Origin: Pirellulales bacterium
GTDB taxonomy: Bacteria > Planctomycetota > Planctomycetia > Pirellulales > JAEUIK01
Assembly (NCBI GenBank): GCA_019636335.1
Contig: JAHBXR010000007.1
Coordinates: 173,978-237,977, forward strand
DNA length: 64,000 bases
Reading direction: 5' to 3'
The stretch's first letter is position 1; each line of letters opens with the position of its first letter. Shown one piece after another: positions 36,853-46,892 of this stretch. Below the pieces are notes generated by a model that had not been told where the DNA came from, did no database searches, and saw only the letters and a list, made by a program, of their open reading frames with translations. Position numbers and translations under genes: made by a program.

Positions 36853-38133
36853 ATGAACGCGCATGCCAGCCTCCCCCTCGCCGGTCCGCGCGACGCGACG
36901 CCCGATTTCGTCGAAGAAGTCGAGCTCACTGGCCACATCATCGACAGCTTTCTGCTTCCCAAGGTACTCGATCTGATCACCGCGCAGGGCGGATCGTTCC
37001 GCCTGAAGCAGATCGACGTCGGCCAGTTGCGCAACGATCCGAGCCACGCGCTGATCGAAGTGCAGGCCGACAATCCGCGGCATCTGGCCGATATCCTGCA
37101 CGTGATCGCCGATCACGGGGCGGTTCCCACGCATGCGCACGATGTGCGGCTGGTCGAGGCCGACCTCGACGGTTGCTTCCCCGAGGGCTTCTATAGCACC
37201 ACCAACCAGAAGACCTACGTCCGTCTCGCGGGAGATTGGATCGAGGTGGCCGATCAGGAGATGGACTGCGGTATCGCCGTCGATGCCCAGCGCCGCGCCG
37301 CCTGGTGCGTGCCGATGGTCGAAGTGCGACGGGGCCTCCACTTCGTCGTGGGGCATGGTGGCATCCGCGTCGTTCCCCCCGCTCGGGCTCACGAGCGCCA
37401 ACTCTTCGAATTCATGGGTAGCGCCGTCTCGACCGAGAAGCCCAAGGGGGTCGCCATCCGCGAGATCGCCCACGAGCTGCGTCGCCATCGTCGGCCGCAG
37501 GGCAAGATTCTCGTCGTCGGGGGGCCGGCCATCGTTCACACGGGCAGTGGCGGGCATCTCTGCCAATTGATTCGTCATGGCTACGTCGATGTCTTGTTCG
37601 CCGGCAATGCACTGGCCACGCACGATATCGAGCAGGCCATGTTCGGTACGAGCCTGGGGGTGAGTCTCGATCGGGGCGAATCGGCCGATCGGGGACACGA
37701 GCATCACCTGCGGGCGATCAATCGCATTCGCCGCGCGGGAGGCATTCGCGAGGCCGTCGAGACCGGTCAACTGACCTCCGGCATCATGCACGACTGCGTC
37801 CGGCATGGCGTAGATTACCTGCTGGCGGGCAGCATTCGCGACGATGGCCCTCTGCCCGAGGTGATTACCGATACCCTCGTCGCGCAGCGCGAGATGCGGG
37901 CCAAGATCCGCGACGTCACGTTCTGCCTGATGATCGCCACCACGCTCCACTCGATCGCCGTGGGCAATCTGCTGCCGGCATGGGTCAAAGTGGTCTGCGT
38001 CGATATCAATCCCTCGACGGTCATCAAGCTGGGGGATCGCGGTTCGTTCCAGACCGTGGGGCTGGTGACCGACGTCGAGCCCTTCCTGCGCGAACTGCTG
38101 GCCGAGCTTCAACTGTCGACGGCCCCGGCCTAA
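36853..38133 (+). CDS. LOR/SDH-type ornithine cyclodeaminase-like protein (TIGR00300 family)
   Basis: A 426-aa protein of the TIGR00300 (LOR/SDH bifunctional-like) family. The N-terminal part (15-110) is the LOR domain. The rest is a Rossmann-like domain with V-V-G-G-P-A-I-V-H-T-G-S-G and N-A-L-A-T-H-D-I-E. The same family forms the C-terminal half of cyanobacterial ArgZ/AgrE, where it turns ornithine into proline and ammonia. GGAG lies 9 bases before ATG. The gene ends 18 bases before the arginine dihydrolase-like gene, so the pair is an operon. Confidence 0.85.
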   Translation: MNAHASLPLAGPRDATPDFVEEVELTGHIIDSFLLPKVLDLITAQGGSFRLKQIDVGQLRNDPSHALIEVQADNPRHLADILHVIADHGAVPTHAHDVRLVEADLDGCFPEGFYSTTNQKTYVRLAGDWIEVADQEMDCGIAVDAQRRAAWCVPMVEVRRGLHFVVGHGGIRVVPPARAHERQLFEFMGSAVSTEKPKGVAIREIAHELRRHRRPQGKILVVGGPAIVHTGSGGHLCQLIRHGYVDVLFAGNALATHDIEQAMFGTSLGVSLDRGESADRGHEHHLRAINRIRRAGGIREAVETGQLTSGIMHDCVRHGVDYLLAGSIRDDGPLPEVITDTLVAQREMRAKIRDVTFCLMIATTLHSIAVGNLLPAWVKVVCVDINPSTVIKLGDRGSFQTVGLVTDVEPFLRELLAELQLSTAPA

Positions 38134-38151
38134 AGCAGAAGGGAGACAGCC

Positions 38152-39003
38152 ATGTCGATTCCACGGATTCTGATGTGCCCTCCCGATTACTTCGGGATCG
38201 AGTACGAGATCAACCCCTGGATGAGCCGCGAGCGGCCGAGCGATCACACCCTCGCCACGCGCCAGTGGTACGACCTGCGTGCCATGCTCGCATCGTGCGG
38301 CGCCACGATCGAACTGCTCGCCCCCGTGCCGGGCCTGCCCGATCTCGTCTTTACCGCCAACGCGGCCATGATCTATGAGGATCAGGCCATCCTGTCGCGC
38401 TTCCGGCACGACGAGCGGCAACGCGAAGTGCCGCACAACGAAGTGTGGTTCGCCGAGCATGGATTTCGCCTGCGCGAGGTGCCCGACGACGTCTACTTCG
38501 AAGGCGCCGGCGACGCCCTCTTCTGTAGCGATAGCCTCTTTGCCGGCTATCGCATTCGCAGCGATGCACGGGGCCATCAGCAGATCGGCACGCTGTTGGG
38601 TTGCCGCGTGATCCCGCTCGAGCTGGTCGATCCCTACTACTATCACCTCGATACCTGCTTCTGCCCCCTTGCTCCGGGGCAGGCGATCTATTTCCCCGGC
38701 GCGTTCGACGAGTACGGCCGCCGGGCGCTGGGCGAGCTGGTCGACGAGTTGATCGAAGTCGAAGAGTCCGAAGCGCGACGTTTCGCCTGCAATGCCGTCG
38801 TCGTGGGGCGGCACGTGGTGACCAATATCGATTGTCCGCGGCTGCACGCCGCGCTGCGGCTGCGCGGTTTTACGCCTCTGGCGACGCCGCTCGACGAGTT
38901 CGTCAAGTCGGGCGGAAGCGCCAAGTGCCTCACGCTGCGTCTGGACGGCGAAGAGGCGGCTGCGTGGAAGCACACCACCGCGCGATCCGCCGATTCGCGG
39001 TAG
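38152..39003 (+). CDS. Arginine dihydrolase-like protein (guanidine-modifying superfamily)
   Basis: A 283-aa protein resembling the N-terminal half of ArgZ/AgrE. Candidate catalytic residues are Asn70 in F-T-A-N-A-A, His165 in Y-H-L-D-T and Cys259 in S-A-K-C-L, close in position and spacing to the Asn71, His168 and Cys264 described for cyanobacterial ArgZ. An Asn at this place, rather than Asp, is the feature linked to hydrolysis of arginine to ornithine, CO2 and ammonia. AGGGAGA lies 6 bases before ATG. A dimethylarginine hydrolase role is the alternative. Confidence 0.85.
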   Translation: MSIPRILMCPPDYFGIEYEINPWMSRERPSDHTLATRQWYDLRAMLASCGATIELLAPVPGLPDLVFTANAAMIYEDQAILSRFRHDERQREVPHNEVWFAEHGFRLREVPDDVYFEGAGDALFCSDSLFAGYRIRSDARGHQQIGTLLGCRVIPLELVDPYYYHLDTCFCPLAPGQAIYFPGAFDEYGRRALGELVDELIEVEESEARRFACNAVVVGRHVVTNIDCPRLHAALRLRGFTPLATPLDEFVKSGGSAKCLTLRLDGEEAAAWKHTTARSADSR

Positions 39004-39033
39004 TGGTCGACCAGCCTGCATCCGCCTTTTTTT

Positions 39034-39067
39034 CCCATCTGCGTGAATCTGCGTCCATCGGTGGATG
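39034..39067. repeat. Dispersed intergenic repeat (direct ATCTGCGT copies)
   Basis: The stretch has two ATCTGCGT/AATCTGCGT copies followed by CCATCGGTGGATG. From memory it resembles an intergenic repeat often translated by accident as a short peptide with I-H-A-D in planctomycetes and related phyla. It lies between the arginine dihydrolase-like gene and the HGSNAT-like gene. Only one copy was seen in this window. Confidence 0.5.
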
Positions 39068-39127
39068 TATTTCGGCAGTTCTTGGTGCTTGCAGCGTTGA
39101 CGTCGGCCGGCTTGTATACTGCCGGCC

Positions 39128-40417
39128 ATGATGTCCAAAGATTCTTACGAAGTACGGCCGCCCGACGAACGTCCCGTCCCGAGGCGTGACCCTTCGCCGA
39201 AGCCGCCTCTCGAACGCGAAGTGAAAGTCGCGCGCGCGAAACAGTCCCTCCTGCCCGAGCGGCTGGCGAGCCTCGATGTCTATCGCGGCTTCGTCATGTT
39301 CCTGATGCTGGGCGAGGTCTTGAGCTTTGGCGCGGTGGCCGCGGCCCTCCCCGAGAACCCCATGTGGAGCTTTCTCGAATACCACCAGTCGCACGTCGAA
39401 TGGGTCGGCTGCTCGCTGCACGACTTGATTCAGCCCTCCTTCTCGTTCATCGTCGGCGTGGCGCTCCCCTTCTCGATCGCCGCACGCACGGCCAAGGGGC
39501 AAACCCCGGGGCAGATGACGTGGCACGCCTTCCGCCGGGCCTTGATTCTCGTTTTGCTCGGCGTGTTTCTCCGCTCGACCTATGCCGACCAGACACGCTG
39601 GACCTTCGAGGACACGCTCACGCAGATTGGCCTGGGCTATGGCTTTCTCTTCGTGCTGGGATTTCGCGCCGTGTGGATGCAGGTGCTGGCGTTCGGCCTG
39701 ATCTTGGTTGGCTATTGGGGGGCGTTCGCCCTCTATCCGCTGCCGGGGCCCGACTTCGACTGGAGCCAGACCGGCGTCTCGCCTGACTGGGCCGAAAACG
39801 CCACTGGCTTTGCCGCGCACTGGAACAAGAACACCAATCTCGCCTGGGCGTTCGATCGCTGGTTCTTGAACCTCTTTCCGCGCGCGAAGCCATTCGAGTT
39901 CAATGGTGGCGGCTACTCGACGCTGAGCTTCATTCCCACGCTGGCGACGATGATCCTCGGGCTAATTGCCGGCGAGGTGCTGCGCTTCGACTGGCTACGC
40001 TGGCAGAAGGTGCTCGGCTTCGTGCTCGTCGGTGCTGTCTGCCTGGCGGCCGGCTGGGCCTCGAACGAGTACGGCCTCTGCCCCTCGGTGAAGCGCATCT
40101 GGACGCCGAGTTGGGTGCTTGAAAGTGGCGGCTGGTGCCTGCTGCTTCTAGCCGGCTTCTACACGGTCGTCGACTGGATCGGTTTCAAAGCCTGGGCCTT
40201 CCCGCTCACCGTGATCGGCATGAACTCGATCGTGGCCTACTGCCTGGCCAAGTTCGAAGGTTTTGTGAGCAGCAGCCTGCACACTCACTTCGGCCACACC
40301 CCATTCGAGATCCTGGGCACGCCCTACGTGCCACTCCTGCACGGAGCGGCCGTACTGCTCTGCTTCTGGCTGATTCTCTACTGGATGTACCGGCAGAGGA
40401 TCTTTGTGAGGATTTGA
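39128..40417 (+). CDS. HGSNAT-like membrane acyltransferase (DUF5009 type)
   Basis: A 429-aa multi-pass membrane protein. After a polar N-terminus of about 45 residues comes R-L-A-S-L-D-V-Y-R-G-F-V-M-F, the family signature of heparan-alpha-glucosaminide acetyltransferase-like proteins. A loop with H-D-L-I-Q-P-S-F follows, with about ten helices in all. HGSNAT moves acetyl groups from acetyl-CoA across a membrane; here the acceptor is likely an envelope sugar, which is inference. Two ATGs in a row make the start uncertain by one codon. Confidence 0.85.
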   Translation: MMSKDSYEVRPPDERPVPRRDPSPKPPLEREVKVARAKQSLLPERLASLDVYRGFVMFLMLGEVLSFGAVAAALPENPMWSFLEYHQSHVEWVGCSLHDLIQPSFSFIVGVALPFSIAARTAKGQTPGQMTWHAFRRALILVLLGVFLRSTYADQTRWTFEDTLTQIGLGYGFLFVLGFRAVWMQVLAFGLILVGYWGAFALYPLPGPDFDWSQTGVSPDWAENATGFAAHWNKNTNLAWAFDRWFLNLFPRAKPFEFNGGGYSTLSFIPTLATMILGLIAGEVLRFDWLRWQKVLGFVLVGAVCLAAGWASNEYGLCPSVKRIWTPSWVLESGGWCLLLLAGFYTVVDWIGFKAWAFPLTVIGMNSIVAYCLAKFEGFVSSSLHTHFGHTPFEILGTPYVPLLHGAAVLLCFWLILYWMYRQRIFVRI

Positions 40418-40421
40418 CCGA

Positions 40422-41438
<1,017 letters not shown>

Positions 41439-41659
41439 GTGTCGAAATCCTTGCGTGGCGGCGAAGTTGAGTTGCTTCCTTGGCATCGAGCCGAGGCAGC
41501 GAAGGGTGCTTATTCTCGGCCTGTGACTGGCGGCGTGCAAGGGGCCGTGCGACCTGTTCACGCGATGGCCGCGCGTGAGTTCAGCCGCAGCATGGGGCAT
41601 CGCGCAAGGATTCCCGCGCGCGGTGGCAATCGCCGCACTGCCTCGCTACCATTGACCCG

Positions 41660-42970
41660 ATGCCAGACTCAAACACTGCTACGCCAGCCCCGCGACGATC
41701 GACGGCCGTGCATCAATTGCGCGCCGGCATGGTCGGCCTGGGGATGATCTTCGACGAGACCTACCGACCCTTTTTCGAGCAGACGCACCGCGCCGGTCTC
41801 TACGATCCCGCGTTCGGCCTGGTCGAGGTGCCGCTGGTGGCCGTGGCCAGCAAGACCGGGCACCGCGCGGAGGACTATCGCCGCTCGGCGGGGGACCGCA
41901 TCGCGCCCTTTACAAGCGTCACCGAGCCCGCTTCGATCGGCAAGCTGCTCTCGAGCGAGGTCGATTTCGTCTGCGTGGCGACGCCCGACGACCGCCATTT
42001 TGCCGCCTCGAAGGCCGTGCTCGAGGCGGGCAAGCACCTGCTGGTCGAAAAGCCCTCGGTCCTGACGCTGGCCGAGCTGGACGAGTTGCAATCGATCGCC
42101 GAGCGAAACAACGTGCTGGCCAAGGTGGTCTATCACAAGCTGCTCGACCCCGACCACAAGAAGCTCCGCACGCTGGTGGCCGATGGACTTCTCCAGCACG
42201 TGAACAACGGTTACTGCACGTTGCTCGAGCCGAAATCGATCTCCGGCAGCCAGTTTGCCGAATGGATCGTGGGTCGCAATCCCGGCACCTACGTGGCGGT
42301 ACACTACATCAAGCTGATCGATTTTACGTTTGGTGGACGCTTGAAGTCGGTCTCGTGTACCGGTCAGCGCGGCCTGGTCGGTCCGGCCGATGGCCCGACG
42401 TGGGATTCAACGCAGTTGCGCATGATCTACGCCTACGACGATGGGCGCGAGGCGGCCTTCGACATCCACACCAGTTGGGTCACGCCCGACAATTTTCCCG
42501 GCTATGTCGAGCAGGAAGTGCAGTTCCGTTTCGACAACGGGGTGTGGAACGGTCACAGCCGCAAGCGGGGCATCGAGTGTACGATCGAAGGGCGCACGCC
42601 GCACGAGATCAAGACGACGATCAACAACCACTACAACGGCCGTTTCCTCGAGCCGTGGGGCGAACGCTCGCAGCGCGGCTACGGCATCGAGGTGCTCGAA
42701 CGCTTCGTCCGCGAGGTGGCGCACGTCGAATTCGGCGGCCCGGCGAGCGAGCGGCCCACTCGCTTAGCAGCGGCCCGCGAGCTGTCCTACAACGATCTGG
42801 CGTCCGACCGGCAGACAGTGGCCACGGTCGAGGCGATGGAAGCCATCCTCGCCAGTCACGTCGCGGGCAGGCCAAACGCCATCGTCGAAGTGAACCACAA
42901 GGCGGGTGGCCTCGTCCTCTTCGAGCCAGGTTCCGCCGAAGGAAAAGTTCTCTACTCCGGCCGCGTTTGA
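41660..42970 (+). CDS. Cytoplasmic Gfo/Idh/MocA family oxidoreductase
   Basis: A 436-aa oxidoreductase without an export signal. The Rossmann N-terminus has M-V-G-L-G-M-I-F, then C-V-A-T-P-D-D-R-H and L-L-V-E-K-P-S, where the lysine of E-K-P is catalytic in the family. The C-terminal domain is of normal length, with H-T-S-W-V-T and T-I-N-N-H-Y. The stop codon lies at the edge of a dispersed repeat (42970-42986). Function with the divergent isomerase in one sugar pathway is likely but not shown. Confidence 0.88.
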   Translation: MPDSNTATPAPRRSTAVHQLRAGMVGLGMIFDETYRPFFEQTHRAGLYDPAFGLVEVPLVAVASKTGHRAEDYRRSAGDRIAPFTSVTEPASIGKLLSSEVDFVCVATPDDRHFAASKAVLEAGKHLLVEKPSVLTLAELDELQSIAERNNVLAKVVYHKLLDPDHKKLRTLVADGLLQHVNNGYCTLLEPKSISGSQFAEWIVGRNPGTYVAVHYIKLIDFTFGGRLKSVSCTGQRGLVGPADGPTWDSTQLRMIYAYDDGREAAFDIHTSWVTPDNFPGYVEQEVQFRFDNGVWNGHSRKRGIECTIEGRTPHEIKTTINNHYNGRFLEPWGERSQRGYGIEVLERFVREVAHVEFGGPASERPTRLAAARELSYNDLASDRQTVATVEAMEAILASHVAGRPNAIVEVNHKAGGLVLFEPGSAEGKVLYSGRV

Positions 42971-43284
42971 CCGCGAAGGCGCGAAGGAAGAAGGGTTGGC
43001 TAATGCATTGTCAAAGCCAGAAGCTCGGGAACCTACATTCCAACCCGAAGCGTCAGCGAGGGAGCGCTATGCTCGACGTTTTTTGCAGGAATTCCCTCGC
43101 TAACGCTTCGGGTTGGGATTCAATTGCACCCGAAAATCAAGGTTTGACACAGCACTAGTCTGCACCAAGAAGCGGATCTTCCGGTCTTCCTTGTTGCTCG
43201 ATTGAATTGAAGTCTAGATTCCCGCCATCGTAAACTCAGAAAACTCTATCCTTTGTCCCTTCGCGCTCTTTGCGCCTTCGCGGT
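42970..43284. repeat. Nested inverted repeats in an intergenic island
   Basis: Outer arms: 17 bases at 42970-42986 and the inverse at 43268-43284, with one mismatch. Inner arms: 43040-43062 and its inverse at 43094-43116, one mismatch in 23, of the sequence type AACCCGAAGCG. A further copy of the inner arm is at 46689-46710. Both arms resemble repeats common in intergenic DNA of this phylum. No gene was found between them. Confidence 0.85.
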
Positions 43285-43337
43285 AATAACACTCCTTCCG
43301 AAATCTCTCAGCGATAAGCAGAAACCGAGCAGCAAGC

Positions 43338-44738
43338 ATGAGCAACGTCGCGGCGAATTCGGCGGTCAAGGTGATCGAGCATCCGGGCGAAGATCGGTCG
43401 AACGAGATTCGTCGTCGGCTCGCGGCGGCCGAGCCCGCGAGCTTGCGAACCTTCACGCCCAGCCTGGCGGTCCTCGCCCGCAGCGCCGGCTGTTATCACT
43501 GGACGCCCGAGGGACGCAAGCTGGCCGATTTCACCTCGGGCGTGCTGGTGACGAACCTGGGGCACAATCCGACTCGCTGGTGGCGGCGCGTGCTCGATTA
43601 TCTCGGTTCGACAAGCGCCCCGACCGATGGCGAGTTCTTCCAGGCCGTCACGCTCAGTGCCTACAACGCCTTGACCGAGCTCGAGGTGCAGGCCTCCGAG
43701 CGATTGCTCGCGAATTTGAAGAGCCAGCCGGGCGGCGCTCGCTGCGAACAGGTTATGTGGGCCGCCAGCGGGAGCGAGGCGATTCAAAAAGCCCTCTGGG
43801 CCGCGCTCGATCGCCGGCCGGGGCAGGATCGCATGCTCGCCACCCGGGCAGGCTTTCACGGCAAGAAGGGGCTGGCCGGCGCGGTGACCGGAACCGAGAA
43901 CGATCCCGATCGCGATCCCCGCGTGCGGTTCATCAGCTTTCCCACGACCGATTGCGGCAGCGTCGCGCGGCGCAAGAAGCCGCTCGATCTGGCGCCGTAC
44001 GAGGCAGAGTTGAACGCGGCGCACGCGGAACTGGGGGATCGGATCTGCGCTTTGATTACCGAGCCCTATCTCGGCGGCGGCGGCTCCTATCACCCGCAGA
44101 AGGAATACATCCAACTCCTCGCACGCTTTTGCCGGCAGCACGACATCATCTTCATCCTCGACGAAGTGCAGGCCAACTTCGGCCGCACCGGCTCGATGTT
44201 CGCCTTCACGGAATATGGCGTCGAGCCCGATGTTGTCGTGTTGGGCAAGGGGCTGGGCAATGGCGTGCCGGTGAGCGCCGCCGTCGGCCGCGCCGACCTC
44301 TTCGCCAACATGCACTACGGTGAAGCCTCGGACACGTGGAGCGCCAATCCGCTCGCCTCGGCGGCGGTGTTGGCCACGCTCGACGAGTTCGAATCGACCG
44401 GCGTGCTCGCGCACCTGCGCGAGTTGTCGCGCGTGATCGAAACGGGACTCTGCCGTCTCGAAGAACTCGACGCCGTCGAGGCCGTGCGCGGCGAAGGGGT
44501 CGTCTGGGGCGTCGAGTGCGCCGGCGTGGGGAGCCGATCCGCCAACGAAGTGGCGCTGGCTTGCGTCGAGGCCTGCTACCGGGGCGACGCCACCGGGCGG
44601 GCGATCCACCTGCTCGGCCCCCTGGCAGGCAAGGTGCTACGCGTGAGCCCGCCCTTGGTGATGGATCTCGACGAGGCGCGACTCTATCTCGATGTGATGT
44701 ACGACATCATCTCGGACGTCGGCCGCAGGCTCGCCTAG
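43338..44738 (+). CDS. Class III aminotransferase (PLP-dependent)
   Basis: A 466-aa aminotransferase of the class III (ornithine/GABA/acetylornithine) family. The PLP-pocket segments are visible: S-G-S-E-A-I-Q-K-A, then I-L-D-E-V-Q-A-N-F-G-R-T-G, and the catalytic lysine in V-L-G-K-G-L-G-N-G. The C-terminal G-K-V-L-R-V-S-P-P is typical. The amino donor cannot be fixed from sequence; beta-alanine, ornithine or an omega-amino acid are possible. It converges on queF, with a palindromic repeat between. Confidence 0.9.
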   Translation: MSNVAANSAVKVIEHPGEDRSNEIRRRLAAAEPASLRTFTPSLAVLARSAGCYHWTPEGRKLADFTSGVLVTNLGHNPTRWWRRVLDYLGSTSAPTDGEFFQAVTLSAYNALTELEVQASERLLANLKSQPGGARCEQVMWAASGSEAIQKALWAALDRRPGQDRMLATRAGFHGKKGLAGAVTGTENDPDRDPRVRFISFPTTDCGSVARRKKPLDLAPYEAELNAAHAELGDRICALITEPYLGGGGSYHPQKEYIQLLARFCRQHDIIFILDEVQANFGRTGSMFAFTEYGVEPDVVVLGKGLGNGVPVSAAVGRADLFANMHYGEASDTWSANPLASAAVLATLDEFESTGVLAHLRELSRVIETGLCRLEELDAVEAVRGEGVVWGVECAGVGSRSANEVALACVEACYRGDATGRAIHLLGPLAGKVLRVSPPLVMDLDEARLYLDVMYDIISDVGRRLA

Positions 44739-44766
44739 CTACCTTCGGCCGACATCCAATCCAGGG

Positions 44767-44799
44767 CAAGTGACACAGGCCGGCGGCCTGTGCCACTTG
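44767..44799. repeat. Palindromic dispersed repeat, copy 1
   Basis: A near-perfect 33-base palindrome with 16-base arms (CAAGTGACACAGGCCG and its inverse, one mismatch). It lies between the convergent aminotransferase and queF genes, where it could act as a two-way terminator. Related copies are at 52609-52633 and 54161-54181. Confidence 0.9.
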
Positions 44800-44835
44800 T
44801 CTTCCTGGTAGAGTCGGCCGGACCCGTGTGCGGAC

Positions 44836-45192
44836 TTACCTCGCCGCCTCGTGCGTCGCGGTAATGGTGGTCGAAATGCCACCGCGCGGGGTAAAGGCCG
44901 CCACCAGCTTCATCCGCCGCGGGCTGATGGCCGCCACCAGATCATCGAGGATGCGATTCGTGGCGTGCTCGTAGAAGATGCCCTCGTTGCGGAATTGCTG
45001 CAGGTACATCTTCAAGCTCTTCAGCTCGACGCACTTCGCCGCCGGTGAATACGTGATCGTCAGCGTGCCGAAGTCAGGCTGCCCCGTCTTGGGGCAAACC
45101 GAAGTGAACTCGGGGCAGACGATCTCGATCGTGTAGTCACGCTGCGGGTATTGATTCTCGAACGTTTCGAGTAGGGCTCGGAATTCGGCCAT
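44836..45192 (-). CDS. queF: NADPH-dependent 7-cyano-7-deazaguanine reductase QueF
   Basis: A 118-aa short-form QueF that reduces preQ0 to preQ1 in queuosine synthesis. The catalytic cysteine lies in [11 protein letters not shown], and the NADPH-binding motif is E-L-K-S-L-K-M-Y. A histidine in F-Y-E-H follows as expected. AAAGGAG lies before ATG. It is divergent from queC with 82 bases between, so both may share a control region, though no preQ1 riboswitch was found there. Confidence 0.95.
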   Translation of the reverse strand: MAEFRALLETFENQYPQRDYTIEIVCPEFTSVCPKTGQPDFGTLTITYSPAAKCVELKSLKMYLQQFRNEGIFYEHATNRILDDLVAAISPRRMKLVAAFTPRGGISTTITATHEAAR

Positions 45193-45274
45193 CGCAAGGG
45201 CTCCTTTCGGCGAAAAACCGATTCTGGCATGATGGCCTGTAGTTCACCAGCCCCAACGCGATCGGGTCCGAATC

Positions 45275-45964
45275 ATGGCACGTCCCGCGGTCGTTTTACT
45301 CTCCGGCGGACTCGATTCCGCCACCACCGCGGCCATGGCGCGGGCCGAGGGATTTGAACTGACAGCCCTCACGGTCGAATACGGTCAACGCCACCATTGC
45401 GAAGTGGCCGCCGCCGAGCGTGTGGCCCAGACGCTCGGCGTGCGCCGCCACGTGGTCGAGCGAGTGGACCTCTCCGGCATGGGGGGCAGTGCCCTCTTAT
45501 CGACAGCGGACGTCCCCAAAGGACGCAGCGCCGACGACATGGAGCATGGTATCCCGGTAACTTATGTTCCGGCGCGCAATACGGTGCTGCTGGCACTCGC
45601 CCTGGGCCTGGCCGAGGTAACCGGCGCGGCCGATCTTTTCGTGGGAGTCAACGCGGTCGATTACAGTGGATATCCCGACTGCCGTCCCGAGTTCATCGCG
45701 GCCTTCGAACGGCTCGCGAACCTGGCAACCAAGGCCGGCGTCGAAGGAACGTTGGAGTTCAAGGTTCATGCCCCCCTCATCCGCCTGACCAAGGCCGAGA
45801 TCATTCGGCGCGGCACGGCGCTGGGGCTCGACTACGGACTCACGCACAGTTGCTACGATCCCACGCCCGCGGGCTTGAGCTGCGGGCAGTGCGATTCGTG
45901 CCTGATTCGCCGACGAGGTTTCGCCGACGCGGGACTCGTCGATCCCCTGCCCTACGCGAATTGA
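45275..45964 (+). CDS. queC: 7-cyano-7-deazaguanine synthase QueC
   Basis: A 229-aa ATP-dependent enzyme that makes preQ0 from 7-carboxy-7-deazaguanine and ammonia. The P-loop S-G-G-L-D-S-A-T is near residue 10, followed by the [16 protein letters not shown] signature. The zinc site near the C-terminus uses S-C-Y then C-G-Q-C-D-S-C. It is normal in length. The stop overlaps the possible TTG start of queE, so the two are coupled. FolE, queD and tgt are not in this window. Confidence 0.96.
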   Translation: MARPAVVLLSGGLDSATTAAMARAEGFELTALTVEYGQRHHCEVAAAERVAQTLGVRRHVVERVDLSGMGGSALLSTADVPKGRSADDMEHGIPVTYVPARNTVLLALALGLAEVTGAADLFVGVNAVDYSGYPDCRPEFIAAFERLANLATKAGVEGTLEFKVHAPLIRLTKAEIIRRGTALGLDYGLTHSCYDPTPAGLSCGQCDSCLIRRRGFADAGLVDPLPYAN

Positions 45965-45972
45965 AGCGCCCC

Positions 45973-46659
45973 GTGAAGATTGCCGAGATCTATGCCTCCG
46001 TGCAGGGCGAAGGGTTCCTGACCGGAACGCCGAGCATCTTCGTGCGCACGAGCGGCTGCAATCTGCGCTGCACGTTTTGCGACACGCCCTACACCTCGTG
46101 GACGCCCGAGGGGGAAGAGCTTTCGCTGGACGACATCCTGGCCCGTGTCGAACCGCTGACCGAGCAGCACGCGGTCATCACGGGGGGGGAGCCGATGCTT
46201 TACGCCGAGTTGGTTTCTCTGGCAGCCGAATTGCGCCGGCGCGGCAAGCACATCACAATCGAGACGGCGGGCACGCTCGACTTGCCGATCGAGTGCGACC
46301 TGATGTCGATCAGTCCAAAACTCTCGAACTCGACCCCCACCGCCGAGCGCGACGCACGCTGGCACGTTCGCCACGAGCACTCGCGGCACGTGCCCGAGGT
46401 GATTCGCCGCCTGACGCGCGACTATGCCTACCAGTTGAAATTCGTGATCGATCGGCCGGAAGATTGCGACGAGGTGGAGCGGTATCTCGAGGAGTTTCCC
46501 GCGGTCGATCGTCGCCGCGTGCTGCTCATGCCGCAGGGAGTCGACCTGCCCCAACTGCACGCACGCCAGCTATGGCTAGAGCCCTATGCCGAACGGCACG
46601 GCTACACCTACTGCCCCCGGCGCCACATCGAGTGGTACGGCTTCGTGCGGGGGAAGTAG
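45973..46659 (+). CDS. queE: 7-carboxy-7-deazaguanine synthase QueE (radical SAM)
   Basis: A 228-aa radical SAM enzyme that makes 7-carboxy-7-deazaguanine, the substrate of QueC. It begins K-I-A-E-I-Y-A-S-V-Q-G-E-G, the family start. The iron-sulphur motif is C-N-L-R-C-T-F-C-D, and S-adenosylmethionine contacts lie in I-T-G-G-E-P. The GTG at 45973 is chosen for its match to the family start; a TTG at 45961 overlapping the queC stop is the alternative. Confidence 0.93.
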   Translation: MKIAEIYASVQGEGFLTGTPSIFVRTSGCNLRCTFCDTPYTSWTPEGEELSLDDILARVEPLTEQHAVITGGEPMLYAELVSLAAELRRRGKHITIETAGTLDLPIECDLMSISPKLSNSTPTAERDARWHVRHEHSRHVPEVIRRLTRDYAYQLKFVIDRPEDCDEVERYLEEFPAVDRRRVLLMPQGVDLPQLHARQLWLEPYAERHGYTYCPRRHIEWYGFVRGK

Positions 46660-46688
46660 AAAGGCACATGTCTCTATGAGGGCCCATC

Positions 46689-46762
46689 GCAACCCGAAAC
46701 GTGAGCGAGGCAAACGCTGTAAGTTGGAATAGCGGGGCGTACATCTGCCCACTGACCACTGA
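46689..46762. repeat. Intergenic repeat copies: AACCCGAA element and two heptamers
   Basis: A copy of the AACCCGAAGCG-type element lies at 46689-46710, with two changes from the copies at 43040-43116. Two CCACTGA heptamers, the unit of the array at 33585, follow at 46749-46762. Both are in the gap between queE and the MATE gene. No gene was seen in this gap. Confidence 0.8.
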
Positions 46763-46892
46763 CCCAAAGCGAACCCCTTGGACCGATTCTGTGTCGCATG
46801 GCATCATGGGGAATCTTCGTGTGCGTCTTGCGTGGGAACATGCCGCGCCCGCACGGATCGCAAGCGGGTAAGTCGCGGACCAGGACGGTGGT

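Noticed and set aside
36688-39138. 816-codon minus-strand frame
   Set aside because: It lies antisense to the ornithine cyclodeaminase-like and arginine dihydrolase-like genes, whose plus-strand products match known families. The minus frame gives no recognisable protein.
45193-45274. preQ1 riboswitch between queF and queC
   Set aside because: The 82-base gap shows no preQ1 aptamer pattern by eye; a covariance-model scan would settle it.
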